The notes below the pieces were generated by a model. The model did not search any database, was not told the origin of the DNA, and was given only the letters and a program-made list of their open reading frames with translations. 64,000 bases of DNA from CAIKLP01 sp965279595 (GTDB lineage: Bacteria; Bacteroidota; Bacteroidia; Sphingobacteriales; Sphingobacteriaceae): positions 124,001 to 188,000 of the forward strand of contig OZ257246.1 in assembly GCA_965279595.1 (NCBI GenBank), in the 5' to 3' direction. The translations under genes and the position numbers were made by a program. Positions 1 through 9,051 of this stretch are shown one piece after another. Each line of letters begins with the position of its first letter. Positions within the stretch are counted from its first letter, which is position 1.

Positions 1-138
1 AAGGAAATCCGATTTCCCAAAGAGTATGCGCCCTTTTTTTTATAAAAAAGGCTAAATGATTGTAAATGAAAGAGAAAAATTGAATCATATTCGAAAATCA
101 TAATAAGGAGGATTTTTACGTTAATAGAAAATCTCCGT

Positions 139-167
139 TTTGGAATTGATAAATACCTATATATTTG
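139..167 (+). promoter_or_regulatory. Bacteroidota-type promoter of bamD
   Basis: TTTG at 139-142, a 17-nt spacer, then TATATTTG at 160-167, an exact match to the Bacteroidota -33/-7 consensus (TTTG, TAnnTTTG). Only five bases separate the -7 element from the ATG at 173. The expected start of transcription is therefore at or next to the start codon, and the mRNA is probably leaderless. No experiment supports this here. Confidence 0.7.
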
Positions 168-172
168 CCGCT

Positions 173-1000
173 ATGTTATTAAAATTAGGAAAAAGTACAA
201 TTATTGCTTTATTGGTTATCTTATTCAGTTTCCAATATGGCTGTAAAAGCGAATACCAGAAAACATTAAAAGGGAATGATATCTCCAAAAAATATGAACT
301 GGCCAAAAAATATTATAATAAAAAAGACTATTTCAGAGCCCTTGAATTGCTAGAAGAACTAGTAAATGTTTACAGAGGATCAGATCAAGCTGAAGATATT
401 TATTATTATTATGCCTATAGCTACTATGGATTAAAAGATTTAACAACTGCAAGGTATCATTTTCAGAATTTTGCTGAAACTTACCCAAGAAGCAAGTATG
501 CCGAAGAGTGTAGATATATGACAGCATATTGCTATTTCTTAGATTCTCCAGATTTAACATTAGATCAAGAAAATACCTATAAAGCAATTGAAAACTTACA
601 ATTATTCATCAACTTATATCCAAAAAGCGAAAGAGTTGCAGAATGCAATCAATTAATTGATCGTTTAAGAAACAAATTGGAAACAAAATCTTTCTTAAAT
701 GCTAAGTTATACTATAATATTGGTGATTATAAAGCTGCAATTTTTGCTTTTAGAAATTCTCTGAATGATTTCCCAGATAGCCAATTCAAAGAGGAAATGG
801 AGTTTTTAACCATCAAATCAAGCTATTTATACGCTAAAAATAGTGTGGAAATTAAAAAATCTGAAAGATTTTTGGAAACCATCGATTATTATCAGAACTT
901 TGTAGATTCTTACGCTGGCAGTAAATATATCAAGGAAGCACAAGAAATCTTTGATCAAACTAGAAAAGAAATAGAGAATTTAAAACAATCCGTTAATTAA
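173..1000 (+). CDS. bamD: Outer membrane protein assembly factor BamD
   Basis: BamD is the essential TPR lipoprotein of the BAM complex, which inserts beta-barrel proteins into the outer membrane. The product from ATG 173 is 275 aa. It has a hydrophobic signal (about residues 8-20) and a lipobox-like QYGC with the lipidated Cys at 24, followed by tandem TPR-like helices (for example KKYYNKKDYFRALELLEEL and ARYHFQNFAETYP) to the C-terminus. A longer frame could begin at TTG 140, but that would put the start inside the promoter, so I chose ATG 173. BamD followed by a small omega subunit gene and coaBC is the usual order in Bacteroidota. rpoZ starts 4 nt after the stop, so the two are co-transcribed. 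Confidence 0.9.
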   Translation: MLLKLGKSTIIALLVILFSFQYGCKSEYQKTLKGNDISKKYELAKKYYNKKDYFRALELLEELVNVYRGSDQAEDIYYYYAYSYYGLKDLTTARYHFQNFAETYPRSKYAEECRYMTAYCYFLDSPDLTLDQENTYKAIENLQLFINLYPKSERVAECNQLIDRLRNKLETKSFLNAKLYYNIGDYKAAIFAFRNSLNDFPDSQFKEEMEFLTIKSSYLYAKNSVEIKKSERFLETIDYYQNFVDSYAGSKYIKEAQEIFDQTRKEIENLKQSVN

Positions 1001-1004
1001 TTAT

Positions 1005-1328
1005 ATGAATACAAATCTTAAAAATAATACACCTACATCTACTGTAACACGTGATGTTCGTTCATTGGATCTTGAAACTGAAAATATTTACGAAAGTATT
1101 GTTGTAATTTCTAAAAGAGCAAATCAAATTTCTGCTTCAATCAAAGAAGAATTAAATGGGAAATTGCAAGAATTTGCTTCTTCAAATGACAATTTAGAAG
1201 AAGTATTTGAAAATAGAGAACAAATTGAAATCTCAAAATACTACGAACGTTTACCAAAACCAACACTTCTTGCTACTCAAGAATTTTTGGAAAACAAAAT
1301 TTACCATCGTAACGTAACAGAAGAATAA
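1005..1328 (+). CDS. rpoZ: DNA-directed RNA polymerase subunit omega (Rpb6-like)
   Basis: A 107-aa protein with the Bacteroidota form of the omega/Rpb6 subunit, which helps assemble and stabilise RNA polymerase by clamping beta'. The recognisable part is the helix IYESIVVISKRANQIS (about residues 29-44) and the C-terminal region leading to KPTLLATQEFLENKIYHR. The sequence is far from the E. coli omega, as usual in this phylum, so the call rests on the helix and on the position between bamD and coaBC. It starts 4 nt after bamD and is followed by an intrinsic terminator before coaBC. Confidence 0.8.
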   Translation: MNTNLKNNTPTSTVTRDVRSLDLETENIYESIVVISKRANQISASIKEELNGKLQEFASSNDNLEEVFENREQIEISKYYERLPKPTLLATQEFLENKIYHRNVTEE

Positions 1329-1332
1329 TACT

Positions 1333-1358
1333 AACCCTCTCCTTCGAGAGGGTTTTTT
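1333..1358 (+). terminator. Intrinsic terminator between rpoZ and coaBC
   Basis: A perfect 9-bp stem (AACCCTCTC/GAGAGGGTT) with a CTTC tetraloop and a run of six T. It ends only 8 nt before the coaBC ATG, leaving no room for a conventional leader, so coaBC is either expressed by read-through or from a start site overlapping the terminator tail. Confidence 0.85.
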
Positions 1359-1366
1359 GTATCAGT

Positions 1367-2566
1367 ATGTTGAAAGAAAAAAAAATACTAATCGGTGTAA
1401 CTGGTAGTATTGCAGCTTATAAAATTGCAATGCTCACCCGACTGCTTGTTAAAGCAGGTGCTGAAGTCAAAATTATCATGACTGAAAATGCCAAAGATTT
1501 TATAACTCCACTTACGCTTTCTACTTTATCGAAAAATCCCGTTTACTCTTCCTTTTTTAAAACAGAGAATGGAGAATGGAATAACCATGTTGACTTAGCA
1601 TTATGGGCAGATTTTTTTGTCATCGCCCCTGCTTCCGCAAACACCATGGCTAAAATGTGTAATGGAATTTGCGATAGTCTTTTATTGGCTACTTACTTAT
1701 CTGCCAAATGCCCTGTAGCTTTTGCTCCGGCTATGGATTTAGATATGTATATCCACCCTTCAACCACAAGAAATATTCAGACTTTAATTTCATTTGGGAA
1801 TAAAATAATCAACCCTGGTAATGGTGAATTAGCTAGTGGATTATTTGGAGAAGGAAGAATGGCTGAGCCTGAACAAATTTTTGATTTTTTAGTATCAGAG
1901 TTAAACCCAATAAACTCATTTAGCAATAAAAATATTTTAATTACTGCTGGACCAACATATGAAGCACTTGACCCAGTTCGATTTATAGGCAACCATAGTT
2001 CTGGTAAAATGGGTTATGAAATCGCTTTAGCTTTTGCTAATAAAGGTGCTAACGTAACATTAGTGAGTGGACCAAGTTCCCTAGAAATTAAACACCCAAA
2101 AATTAATTTGATTAAAGTGCAAGCTGCAAAAGAAATGTTTGAAATGGCTCGAGAAGCTTTTAAAACAAGTGACATTGCTATAATGAGTGCTGCTGTTGCT
2201 GATTATACTCCCAAAGTAAAATCTTCAGAAAAAATAAAAAAATCAAGTCCTGAATTTCAAATTGAATTGGTAAAAACGGTTGATATCTTAAAAAGCTTAG
2301 GTGAAGTGAAAAGAGATAATCAACTTTTAATTGGTTTTGCATTAGAAACAGAAAATGAAATTTCAAATGCTAAAACAAAACTAGATAACAAAAATGCAGA
2401 TTTAATCGTTCTTAACTCTTTAAAAGATGAGGGAGCAGGATTTGCCGCAGATACTAATAAAATAAGTATCTTGAGCAAAGATGGTTCGATTGAACATTAC
2501 AATCTTAAATCTAAGAAAGAAGTTGCTATTGATATCTTAAACAAAATTGCCAGCATTCAAAAATGA
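1367..2566 (+). CDS. coaBC: Bifunctional phosphopantothenoylcysteine decarboxylase/phosphopantothenate-cysteine ligase
   Basis: Makes 4'-phosphopantetheine for coenzyme A: CoaB joins cysteine to phosphopantothenate and CoaC decarboxylates the product with FMN. The 399 aa fit the family. CoaC (about 1-175) shows GVTGSIAAYK, the active-site His74, PASANT at 88-93 and the substrate clamp PAMDLDMY at 121-128. CoaB (about 185-399) shows DPVRFIGNHSSGKMG from residue 202. In the position where E. coli CoaC has its redox-active Cys (LACG) this protein has LASG, with Ser157. I recall this as common in Bacteroidota but cannot confirm it here. The stop codon overlaps the next gene's ATG (ATGA). Confidence 0.95.
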   Translation: MLKEKKILIGVTGSIAAYKIAMLTRLLVKAGAEVKIIMTENAKDFITPLTLSTLSKNPVYSSFFKTENGEWNNHVDLALWADFFVIAPASANTMAKMCNGICDSLLLATYLSAKCPVAFAPAMDLDMYIHPSTTRNIQTLISFGNKIINPGNGELASGLFGEGRMAEPEQIFDFLVSELNPINSFSNKNILITAGPTYEALDPVRFIGNHSSGKMGYEIALAFANKGANVTLVSGPSSLEIKHPKINLIKVQAAKEMFEMAREAFKTSDIAIMSAAVADYTPKVKSSEKIKKSSPEFQIELVKTVDILKSLGEVKRDNQLLIGFALETENEISNAKTKLDNKNADLIVLNSLKDEGAGFAADTNKISILSKDGSIEHYNLKSKKEVAIDILNKIASIQK

Positions 2567-3465
2567 AAATCAAATCGTTAATATTCTTTTCTATTTTATT
2601 ATTCAGTAAAATATCATTTGCACAAGATGTGAATTGTAGAGTACAGATATTAACTCCGTCTATTCAAAGTTCAGACAAGCAAATTTTCACAGAAATGGAA
2701 AAAGCTATTTTTGAATTTATCAATAATACCAAATGGACAAATGATATCATTCAAATTAATGAAAGAATTGATTTAAATATCATCATTAATATTAAAGAGC
2801 AAATAGGTCAAGATGAATTCAAAGCAACTGCGCAAATTCAATCAAGCAGACCAGTATTTAACACTTCATATAATTCAACACTTTTTAATTATAGTGATGA
2901 TGAATGGACTTTTAAATATACCTTAAACCAAGCTTTGGAATTTAGTGAAAATGATGCGCGTTCTAATTTAACTTCTTTGATCGCCTATTACGTTAATATT
3001 GTAATTGGAATGGATTATGATAGTTTTTCTTCTCTAGGAGGCACTAGTTATTATCAAAAGGCAAGAAATATAGTCAACCTTTGTCAATCGCAACCAGGCA
3101 AAGGCTGGAAAGCATTTGATGGAACAAGAAACCGGTTTATTTTAATTGACAATTATTTAGATAATGCTTTCAAGCCTATAAGAGAAACCAATTATCGTTA
3201 TCATCGAATAGGACTTGATATTATGTCGCAAAATATTGATAATGGCCGCCAAGAAATTGCAGATTGTTTGCCATTATTACAAAAGGTATATAAGGATCGC
3301 CCGAATTCTATGTTGTTGAATGTTTTTTTTGGTGCTAAAGCTGATGAGTTAATCAATATTTTCTCGAAAGCATTGCCTAATGAAAAAAGCAAAATAGTCA
3401 CTATTCTTTCTGAAACTGACCCAGCAAATAACAATAAATACCAGCAAATTTTACGAGTAAATTAA
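2563..3465 (+). CDS. DUF4835 family secreted protein (PorD-like)
   Basis: A 300-aa protein with a signal peptide (about residues 1-20, cleaved near SFAQ). The rest looks soluble and periplasmic, with the pattern expected of DUF4835, a family found next to coaBC and recN in Bacteroidota. Members have been named PorD and linked to type IX secretion; that is family knowledge, not something the sequence shows. The gene overlaps the coaBC stop by 4 nt (ATGA), so translation is coupled. The window does contain two proteins with type IX sorting domains, which is consistent with a role in that pathway. Confidence 0.75.
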   Translation: MKIKSLIFFSILLFSKISFAQDVNCRVQILTPSIQSSDKQIFTEMEKAIFEFINNTKWTNDIIQINERIDLNIIINIKEQIGQDEFKATAQIQSSRPVFNTSYNSTLFNYSDDEWTFKYTLNQALEFSENDARSNLTSLIAYYVNIVIGMDYDSFSSLGGTSYYQKARNIVNLCQSQPGKGWKAFDGTRNRFILIDNYLDNAFKPIRETNYRYHRIGLDIMSQNIDNGRQEIADCLPLLQKVYKDRPNSMLLNVFFGAKADELINIFSKALPNEKSKIVTILSETDPANNNKYQQILRVN

Positions 3466-3531
3466 ATTTCTTTTTACTCCATTTATTTAAAATAACCCTT
3501 ATTTTAGCAATGGAATTTGTAGGGGTAAATC

Positions 3532-5190
3532 ATGCTAAATAAATTAATCATTCAGAATTTTGCGATTATTGATCAATTAGAAATTGATTTTCATTCTGAT
3601 TTAAATATAATTACAGGAGAAACAGGAGCAGGAAAATCAATCATCCTTGGTGCATTAAGTTTATTGCTTGGTCAAAGAGCTGATGTTAAGTCTTTAAAAA
3701 AGACTGATCAAAAATGTATCATAGAGGGATATTTTTCAATAGAGAAGTTTGAGATGAAATCATTCTTCGACGAAAATGAATTGGATTATGAAAATGAAAG
3801 TATTTTAAGGAGAGAAATTAGTGTAGATGGGAAATCAAGAGCTTTTATAAATGATACTCCTGTAAATTTAGCCTTACTAAGAGCGCTTAGTGAAAAACTT
3901 GTAGATATTCATTCGCAACATGAAACCTTAAATTTAAATGATAAAAGTTTTCAGTTATCAGTAATTGATAGTGTTTGCAACCACAAAGAATTATTAATCT
4001 CTTACCAAAGAAATTTCAAGAAATTCAGTCAAAATAAATTAAAATATCAAGAACTCATTCATCAAAATAATCAAAATAAAATAGAATTAGATTTTATTCA
4101 ATTTCAATTCAATGAATTGAATGATGCAAAGTTATCTTTAGATGAGCAGCCTTTATTAGAATCAGAACAGCAGCAATTAATACATGCTGAAGAAATCAAA
4201 TCTGCATTAGCCATTATATATGGGATATTGAATGATTCAAAAGATTCAGTAAATAATCAATTGAAAACTGCGATATCAAATCTGTCAGGTTTGGATAAAT
4301 ATTTAACTACAATTAATAGTCTAAAAGAAAGATTAAATAGTAGTTTAATTGAGTTGAGGGATGTTGCAGACGAAATTGAAACCATTGCCAATCAAACAAT
4401 TCTTGATCCAAATAGATTAGAGATTATCCAAGATAGATTAAACTTAATTTTCAGACTTCAACAAAAACACAGAGTTCAAAATAATAATGAATTGATTGAA
4501 TTAATGAATTCATTTGACTCAAAACTACTTTCATTTTCAAGCATTGATGATCAAATCTTAAAATTAAAAATAGAATTAGAAAAAGATAATAGTGAATTAG
4601 TTAAGCAAGCTGAAATACTTTCTTCCAATAGATCCCAAGCCGTAAATGAAGTTGAAAAACAAATTAATTCATTGCTTAAAGATGTTGGAATGCCAAACGC
4701 AAATTTCATTGTTCAGCAGGAACGCTTAACTCTTGAGTTGATGAATGACCATGGACTTGATAAAATAAATTTCTTATTCAGTGCCAATAAAGGTTTTAGC
4801 CCTACCGATTTAAGTAAAGTTGCATCAGGTGGTGAACTTTCCAGATTAATGCTTTGCATCAAAAGTATGATTGCAAAAAAAGAAAACCTTGCAACAATTG
4901 TTTTTGATGAAATTGATACAGGTATTTCTGGTGAAGTAGCTAATAAGGTGGGCCAAATCTTAAAAGCACTTTCGAAAAACTTACAAGTAATTAGCATTAC
5001 TCATTTGCCACAAATAGCCGGATTTGGGAGTGCTCATTATTATGTTTATAAAGAAATTAAAAAAGAAAAAACATTTACCAATATTAAATTGCTAAGTGAA
5101 GATGAACGAATTGTAGAAATTGCAAAGATGCTTAGTGGTGATAATCCTAGCGATATTGCAATTGAAAATGCTAAAGAATTACTTAAATAA
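3532..5190 (+). CDS. recN: DNA repair protein RecN
   Basis: RecN is an SMC-like ATPase that acts early in double-strand break repair. The 552 aa match the family length. The N-terminal half-ATPase has Walker A GETGAGKS (29-36). A central region rich in charged, coiled-coil-like helices follows. The C-terminal half has the ABC signature VASGGELSRL (about 430-440), Walker B VFDEIDTG (about 455) and THLPQIA. It has its own upstream space of 66 nt with a -7-like TATTTTAG about 3500-3507. A YbjQ-family gene begins 6 nt after the stop. Confidence 0.96.
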   Translation: MLNKLIIQNFAIIDQLEIDFHSDLNIITGETGAGKSIILGALSLLLGQRADVKSLKKTDQKCIIEGYFSIEKFEMKSFFDENELDYENESILRREISVDGKSRAFINDTPVNLALLRALSEKLVDIHSQHETLNLNDKSFQLSVIDSVCNHKELLISYQRNFKKFSQNKLKYQELIHQNNQNKIELDFIQFQFNELNDAKLSLDEQPLLESEQQQLIHAEEIKSALAIIYGILNDSKDSVNNQLKTAISNLSGLDKYLTTINSLKERLNSSLIELRDVADEIETIANQTILDPNRLEIIQDRLNLIFRLQQKHRVQNNNELIELMNSFDSKLLSFSSIDDQILKLKIELEKDNSELVKQAEILSSNRSQAVNEVEKQINSLLKDVGMPNANFIVQQERLTLELMNDHGLDKINFLFSANKGFSPTDLSKVASGGELSRLMLCIKSMIAKKENLATIVFDEIDTGISGEVANKVGQILKALSKNLQVISITHLPQIAGFGSAHYYVYKEIKKEKTFTNIKLLSEDERIVEIAKMLSGDNPSDIAIENAKELLK

Positions 5191-5196
5191 AAAAAT

Positions 5197-5508
5197 ATGT
5201 TATTATCAACTACACACAACATTGAAGGACAAAAAATTGTTCGTTATGCAGGCTTAGTTAGTGGAGAAGCTATACTAGGTGCCAATATATTTAAAGATAT
5301 TTTTGCTTCAATCAGAGATATCGTTGGCGGTCGTTCAGGTTCTTATGAATATGCAATGAGGGAAGCCAAAGAAATTGCCATTCAGGAAATGACTGAACAA
5401 GCTGTGAATTTAGGGGCCAATGCAATTATTGGAATTGACATAGATTATGAGACAATCAATAATATGTTGATGGTAACTGCGTGTGGTACTGCAGTCGTTT
5501 TAGAATAA
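5197..5508 (+). CDS. YbjQ/UPF0145 family protein
   Basis: A 103-aa protein of the YbjQ (UPF0145, 'heavy-metal-binding' domain) family, known by the opening TT...IEGQKIVRYAGLVSGEAILGA, the central REAKEIAIQEM and the ending GANAIIGIDIDYE. The family forms small ring-like assemblies, and its cellular role is unknown. No signal peptide or membrane segment is seen, so it is cytoplasmic. It follows recN by 6 nt and is probably co-transcribed. Confidence 0.88.
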   Translation: MLLSTTHNIEGQKIVRYAGLVSGEAILGANIFKDIFASIRDIVGGRSGSYEYAMREAKEIAIQEMTEQAVNLGANAIIGIDIDYETINNMLMVTACGTAVVLE

Positions 5509-5550
5509 CTATTCAAGAAAAATCATAAACTTAAATTTAAACAAAACCAT

Positions 5551-6372
5551 ATGTCTAAAAACTTACTTCAAGGAAAAAGAGGAATTATTTTTGGTGCTTT
5601 AAATGAAAATTCAATTGCTTGGAAAGTAGCTCAGTTAGCGGTAAAGGAAGGTGCAAAAATCACATTGACCAATGCTCCTATTGCTTTGCGAATGGGTGAA
5701 ATAAATAAATTAGCTGAAGAATGTAATGCAGAAGTAATACCAGCTGATGTAACCAACATGGATGAATTAAAACACTTGTTCGAAAAATCAATGGAAGTAT
5801 TGGGAGGTAAAATTGATTTCGTTTTACATTCTGTAGGCATGAGTATTAATGTTCGAAAAGGCATTCACTATACAGAAGCAAGCTATGAAAACATGCACAA
5901 AGGATTTGACATTTCTGCAATGTCATTACATCGAGTTTTACAAACTGCTTGGAAATTAGACGCAATGAATGAGTGGGGTTCAGTAGTAACACTGACATAC
6001 ATTGCAGCTCAACGTGTATTTCCAGATTATAATGATATGGCTGATGCAAAATCATTGTTAGAATCTATCACACGTAGTTTTGGATATCATTATGGGAAGC
6101 ATCGAAAAGTAAGAGTTAATTCAATTTCACAATCACCTACCTATACAACTGCAGGTTCAGGTGTTAAAGGATTTGATGGGTTTTATAATTATGCAGATAA
6201 AATGTCGCCATTGGGAAATGCATCAGCTGATCAATGCGCTGATTATTGTATTTCTATGTTTTCAGATTATACGAAAATGGTAACTATGCAAAATTTATTT
6301 CATGATGGTGGATTTTCATTTACTGGTGTAGCGCATGAAGTAATAGAGGCAATGGCAAGTAAAGATGAATAA
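5551..6372 (+). CDS. fabI: Enoyl-[acyl-carrier-protein] reductase FabI
   Basis: Catalyses the last NADH-dependent reduction in each round of type II fatty acid synthesis. The 273-aa product is a divergent SDR with the FabI layout: cofactor-binding GALNENSIAW near residue 15, HSVGMS about 93-98, and the catalytic Tyr150, Tyr160 and Lys167 (Y-x9-Y-x6-K, as in E. coli FabI). It lies 42 nt after the YbjQ-family gene with no clear promoter between them, and ends in a strong bidirectional terminator shared with clpC. Confidence 0.96.
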   Translation: MSKNLLQGKRGIIFGALNENSIAWKVAQLAVKEGAKITLTNAPIALRMGEINKLAEECNAEVIPADVTNMDELKHLFEKSMEVLGGKIDFVLHSVGMSINVRKGIHYTEASYENMHKGFDISAMSLHRVLQTAWKLDAMNEWGSVVTLTYIAAQRVFPDYNDMADAKSLLESITRSFGYHYGKHRKVRVNSISQSPTYTTAGSGVKGFDGFYNYADKMSPLGNASADQCADYCISMFSDYTKMVTMQNLFHDGGFSFTGVAHEVIEAMASKDE

Positions 6373-6391
6373 AATAAATACTCTTGAAAAT

Positions 6392-6426
6392 AAAAAGGGT
6401 TCCACAAATTTTGCGGAACCCTTTTT
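6392..6426. terminator. Bidirectional intrinsic terminator between fabI and clpC
   Basis: AAAAAGGGTTCC (6392-6403) pairs perfectly with GGAACCCTTTTT (6415-6426), with further partial pairing inside the loop. T-runs lie on both sides, so it can stop both fabI (+) and clpC (-) transcripts. Confidence 0.9.
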
Positions 6427-6449
6427 GTTTAATCAATAATTTTAAAATA

Positions 6450-8996
6450 CTATGTTATTGGATTTTCATCTTCTTCTTTTTTCTTGCGTTTTGGTTTTTC
6501 GGGTTTCAAAACCTTCACTTCCACAACCAATGCATCTTTATTATAATCCACTTCTAAAGTATCACCTTCCTTCAGTTCACCTTTCAAAATTTCTTCTGCA
6601 ATAGGGTCTTCTAAATATTTCTGGATAGCTCTATTCAATGGTCGTGCTCCAAAATTTGGATCGAAGCCTTTATCTGCAATAAAATCTTTTGCATTATCAG
6701 TTAAACGAATTTGATAGCCCATTGTATTTAATCTACCGAATAATTCTTTTAATTCGATTTCGATAATTTTAAATATATCATCACGAAGTAAAGAATTAAA
6801 CACAATTACATCATCAATTCTATTTAAGAATTCTGGTGCAAATGCACGTTTCAATGCGGTTTCAATTACAGTTCTAGCATTTGATTCTGCTTGTGAAACT
6901 TTTGCATTTGTTGTAAAACCAACCCCTTGACCAAATTCCTTTAATTGACGTGAACCAATATTAGAAGTCATGATGATAATGGTATTTCTAAAATCAACTT
7001 TACGTCCAAGGCTATCTGTTAAAATTCCATCATCTAATACTTGCAACAAAATATTGAAAACATCAGGATGTGCTTTTTCAATTTCATCAAGTAAAATTAC
7101 CGAATATGGTTTTCTTCTAACTTTCTCCGTTAATTGCCCTCCTTCTTCATATCCTACGTATCCTGGAGGCGCACCTACTAATCTAGAGATTGCAAATTTT
7201 TCCATGTATTCACTCATGTCGATTCTAATTAAAGAATCTTCACTTTCGAACATGAATTTTGCTAACACTTTAGCTAGCTCTGTTTTACCAACACCTGTAG
7301 GACCTAAAAATATAAATGAACCTATTGGTTTTTTAGGGTCTTTCAATCCAGCACGAGTACGACGTATAGCTTTTGATAATTTAAGTATAGCGTCATCTTG
7401 TCCGATAATTTTCCCTTTCAACTCTTCAGCCATATTCAATAGTCTTTGACTATCCGTTTGTCCAACGCGTTGAACTGGAATACCTGTCATCATTGAAACA
7501 ACTTCCGCAACATTATCTTCAGTTACTGTATATCTTCTATTTTTAGTTTCTGCTTCCCATTCAGATTTTGCAGTTTCCAATTGCTCTAATAATTGCTTTT
7601 CATTATCACGCAACTTTGCTGCTTCTTCATATTTTTGTGAGCGAACAACTTTATTTTTCTCTACTTTAATTTCTTCGATTTTTTGTTCTATATCAATAAT
7701 ATTTGGAGGTACATGTATATTAGTGATATGCACTCTTGAACCCGCTTCATCCATTGCATCAATTGCTTTGTCTGGTAAAAAGCGATCGCTCATGTATCTA
7801 GTTGTTAAAGCAACACAAGCTTCAATTGCCTCATTAGTATAAGTCACATTATGGTGTTCCTCATACTTTTCTTTGATATTATTTAAGATGACAACTGTTT
7901 CTTCTGGAGTAGCTGGATCAACAATTACTTTTTGAAATCGACGATCTAATGCACCATCTTTTTCAATATACTGGCGATACTCATCAAGTGTTGTTGCACC
8001 AATACATTGGATTTCTCCTCGCGCTAATGCAGGTTTAAACATGTTTGAAGCATCAAGAGAACCTGATGCGCCACCTGCACCAACAATGGTATGAATTTCA
8101 TCTATAAATAAAATTACATCAGGTGATTTTTCCAACTCATTCATCACTGCTTTCATTCGCTCTTCAAACTGTCCGCGGTATTTTGTACCAGCAACCAAAG
8201 AAGCTAAGTCTAACGTAACAACTCTTTTATTGAATAGTACGCGAGAAACTTTTCTTTGAACAATTCTCAAAGCCAGTCCTTCTGCAATAGCTGATTTACC
8301 TACACCTGGCTCTCCAATTAAAATTGGGTTGTTCTTTTTTCTTCTTGATAGAATTTGAGAAACTCTTTCAATTTCTTTTTCTCTTCCAACTATCGGATCC
8401 AATTTTCCTTCTTCAGCAGCACGTGTTAAATCTCTTCCGAAATTATCAAGTACTGGTGTTTTTGATTTTGAATCAATTGGTTTTTTAGGTGCAGAAAATC
8501 CATCATCCTCTTTGTAACTATCATCTTCAGAAGGATTCTGAGGCGATTCAGATGTTGGATTTATTCTAAAGTTTTCTAATTGATTTTTAAATACTTCATA
8601 GTTCACATTGAACTGCGATAATATTTGTGAAGCAATATTATCCTCATCTCTTAAAATCGATAATAACAAATGCTCTGTTCCAATTACTTCGCTCTTGAAT
8701 ATCTTAGCCTCTAAATAAGTAATTTTTAAAACTTTTTCTGCTTGCTTTGTTAACGGAATATTTCCCAAATTTACATTGGTTCCTGAAGTTCCGCGAACTG
8801 CATCCTCTACAGATTTTCTTAATCGAGCAGTATCTATGCCTAGTGATTTAATAACTTTAATAGCTACACCATCGCCTTCTCTGATCAAGCCCAACAAAAG
8901 ATGTTCTGTGCCGATATAATCATGCCCTAAACGTAAGGCCTCCTCTCTACTGTAAGAGATTACATCTTTTACTCGTGGTGAAAATTTTGCTTCCAT
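6450..8996 (-). CDS. clpC: ATP-dependent Clp protease ATP-binding subunit ClpC
   Basis: An AAA+ unfoldase that feeds proteins to ClpP. The 848 aa contain two Clp_N repeats (about 1-145), a linker with acidic residues, AAA1 with Walker A GEPGVGKS (about 228-236), a middle domain with a UVR-like helix (about 445-475), AAA2 with Walker A GPTGVGKTE (about 563-571), and a ClpB-type D2 small domain (RPLNRAIQ). A Lys/Glu-rich tail of about 25 residues ends the protein. The gene stands alone, divergent from ettA, with a good promoter about 55 nt upstream. No mcsA/mcsB or ctsR lie nearby. Confidence 0.96.
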   Translation of the reverse strand: MEAKFSPRVKDVISYSREEALRLGHDYIGTEHLLLGLIREGDGVAIKVIKSLGIDTARLRKSVEDAVRGTSGTNVNLGNIPLTKQAEKVLKITYLEAKIFKSEVIGTEHLLLSILRDEDNIASQILSQFNVNYEVFKNQLENFRINPTSESPQNPSEDDSYKEDDGFSAPKKPIDSKSKTPVLDNFGRDLTRAAEEGKLDPIVGREKEIERVSQILSRRKKNNPILIGEPGVGKSAIAEGLALRIVQRKVSRVLFNKRVVTLDLASLVAGTKYRGQFEERMKAVMNELEKSPDVILFIDEIHTIVGAGGASGSLDASNMFKPALARGEIQCIGATTLDEYRQYIEKDGALDRRFQKVIVDPATPEETVVILNNIKEKYEEHHNVTYTNEAIEACVALTTRYMSDRFLPDKAIDAMDEAGSRVHITNIHVPPNIIDIEQKIEEIKVEKNKVVRSQKYEEAAKLRDNEKQLLEQLETAKSEWEAETKNRRYTVTEDNVAEVVSMMTGIPVQRVGQTDSQRLLNMAEELKGKIIGQDDAILKLSKAIRRTRAGLKDPKKPIGSFIFLGPTGVGKTELAKVLAKFMFESEDSLIRIDMSEYMEKFAISRLVGAPPGYVGYEEGGQLTEKVRRKPYSVILLDEIEKAHPDVFNILLQVLDDGILTDSLGRKVDFRNTIIIMTSNIGSRQLKEFGQGVGFTTNAKVSQAESNARTVIETALKRAFAPEFLNRIDDVIVFNSLLRDDIFKIIEIELKELFGRLNTMGYQIRLTDNAKDFIADKGFDPNFGARPLNRAIQKYLEDPIAEEILKGELKEGDTLEVDYNKDALVVEVKVLKPEKPKRKKKEEDENPIT

Positions 8997-9051
8997 ATTT
9001 TTCCTTTCTTGATTGAAAACGAACTAATGTATTAATTTGTTCTACTGCTTT

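Noticed and set aside
30..52. Terminator upstream of bamD (GCCC...T-run...GGC)
   Set aside because: The stem is almost only A-T pairs, and the T-run lies inside it, so it is unlikely to be an effective terminator; the gene it would serve is outside the window.
1043..1058. parS-like TGTAACACGTGATGTT in rpoZ
   Set aside because: About 10 of 16 positions fit the consensus, and the arms are not palindromic; likely chance.
6970..7449. 159-aa open frame on the plus strand
   Set aside because: It lies wholly antisense to the AAA2 region of clpC, has no family-like sequence and no promoter; a shadow frame.
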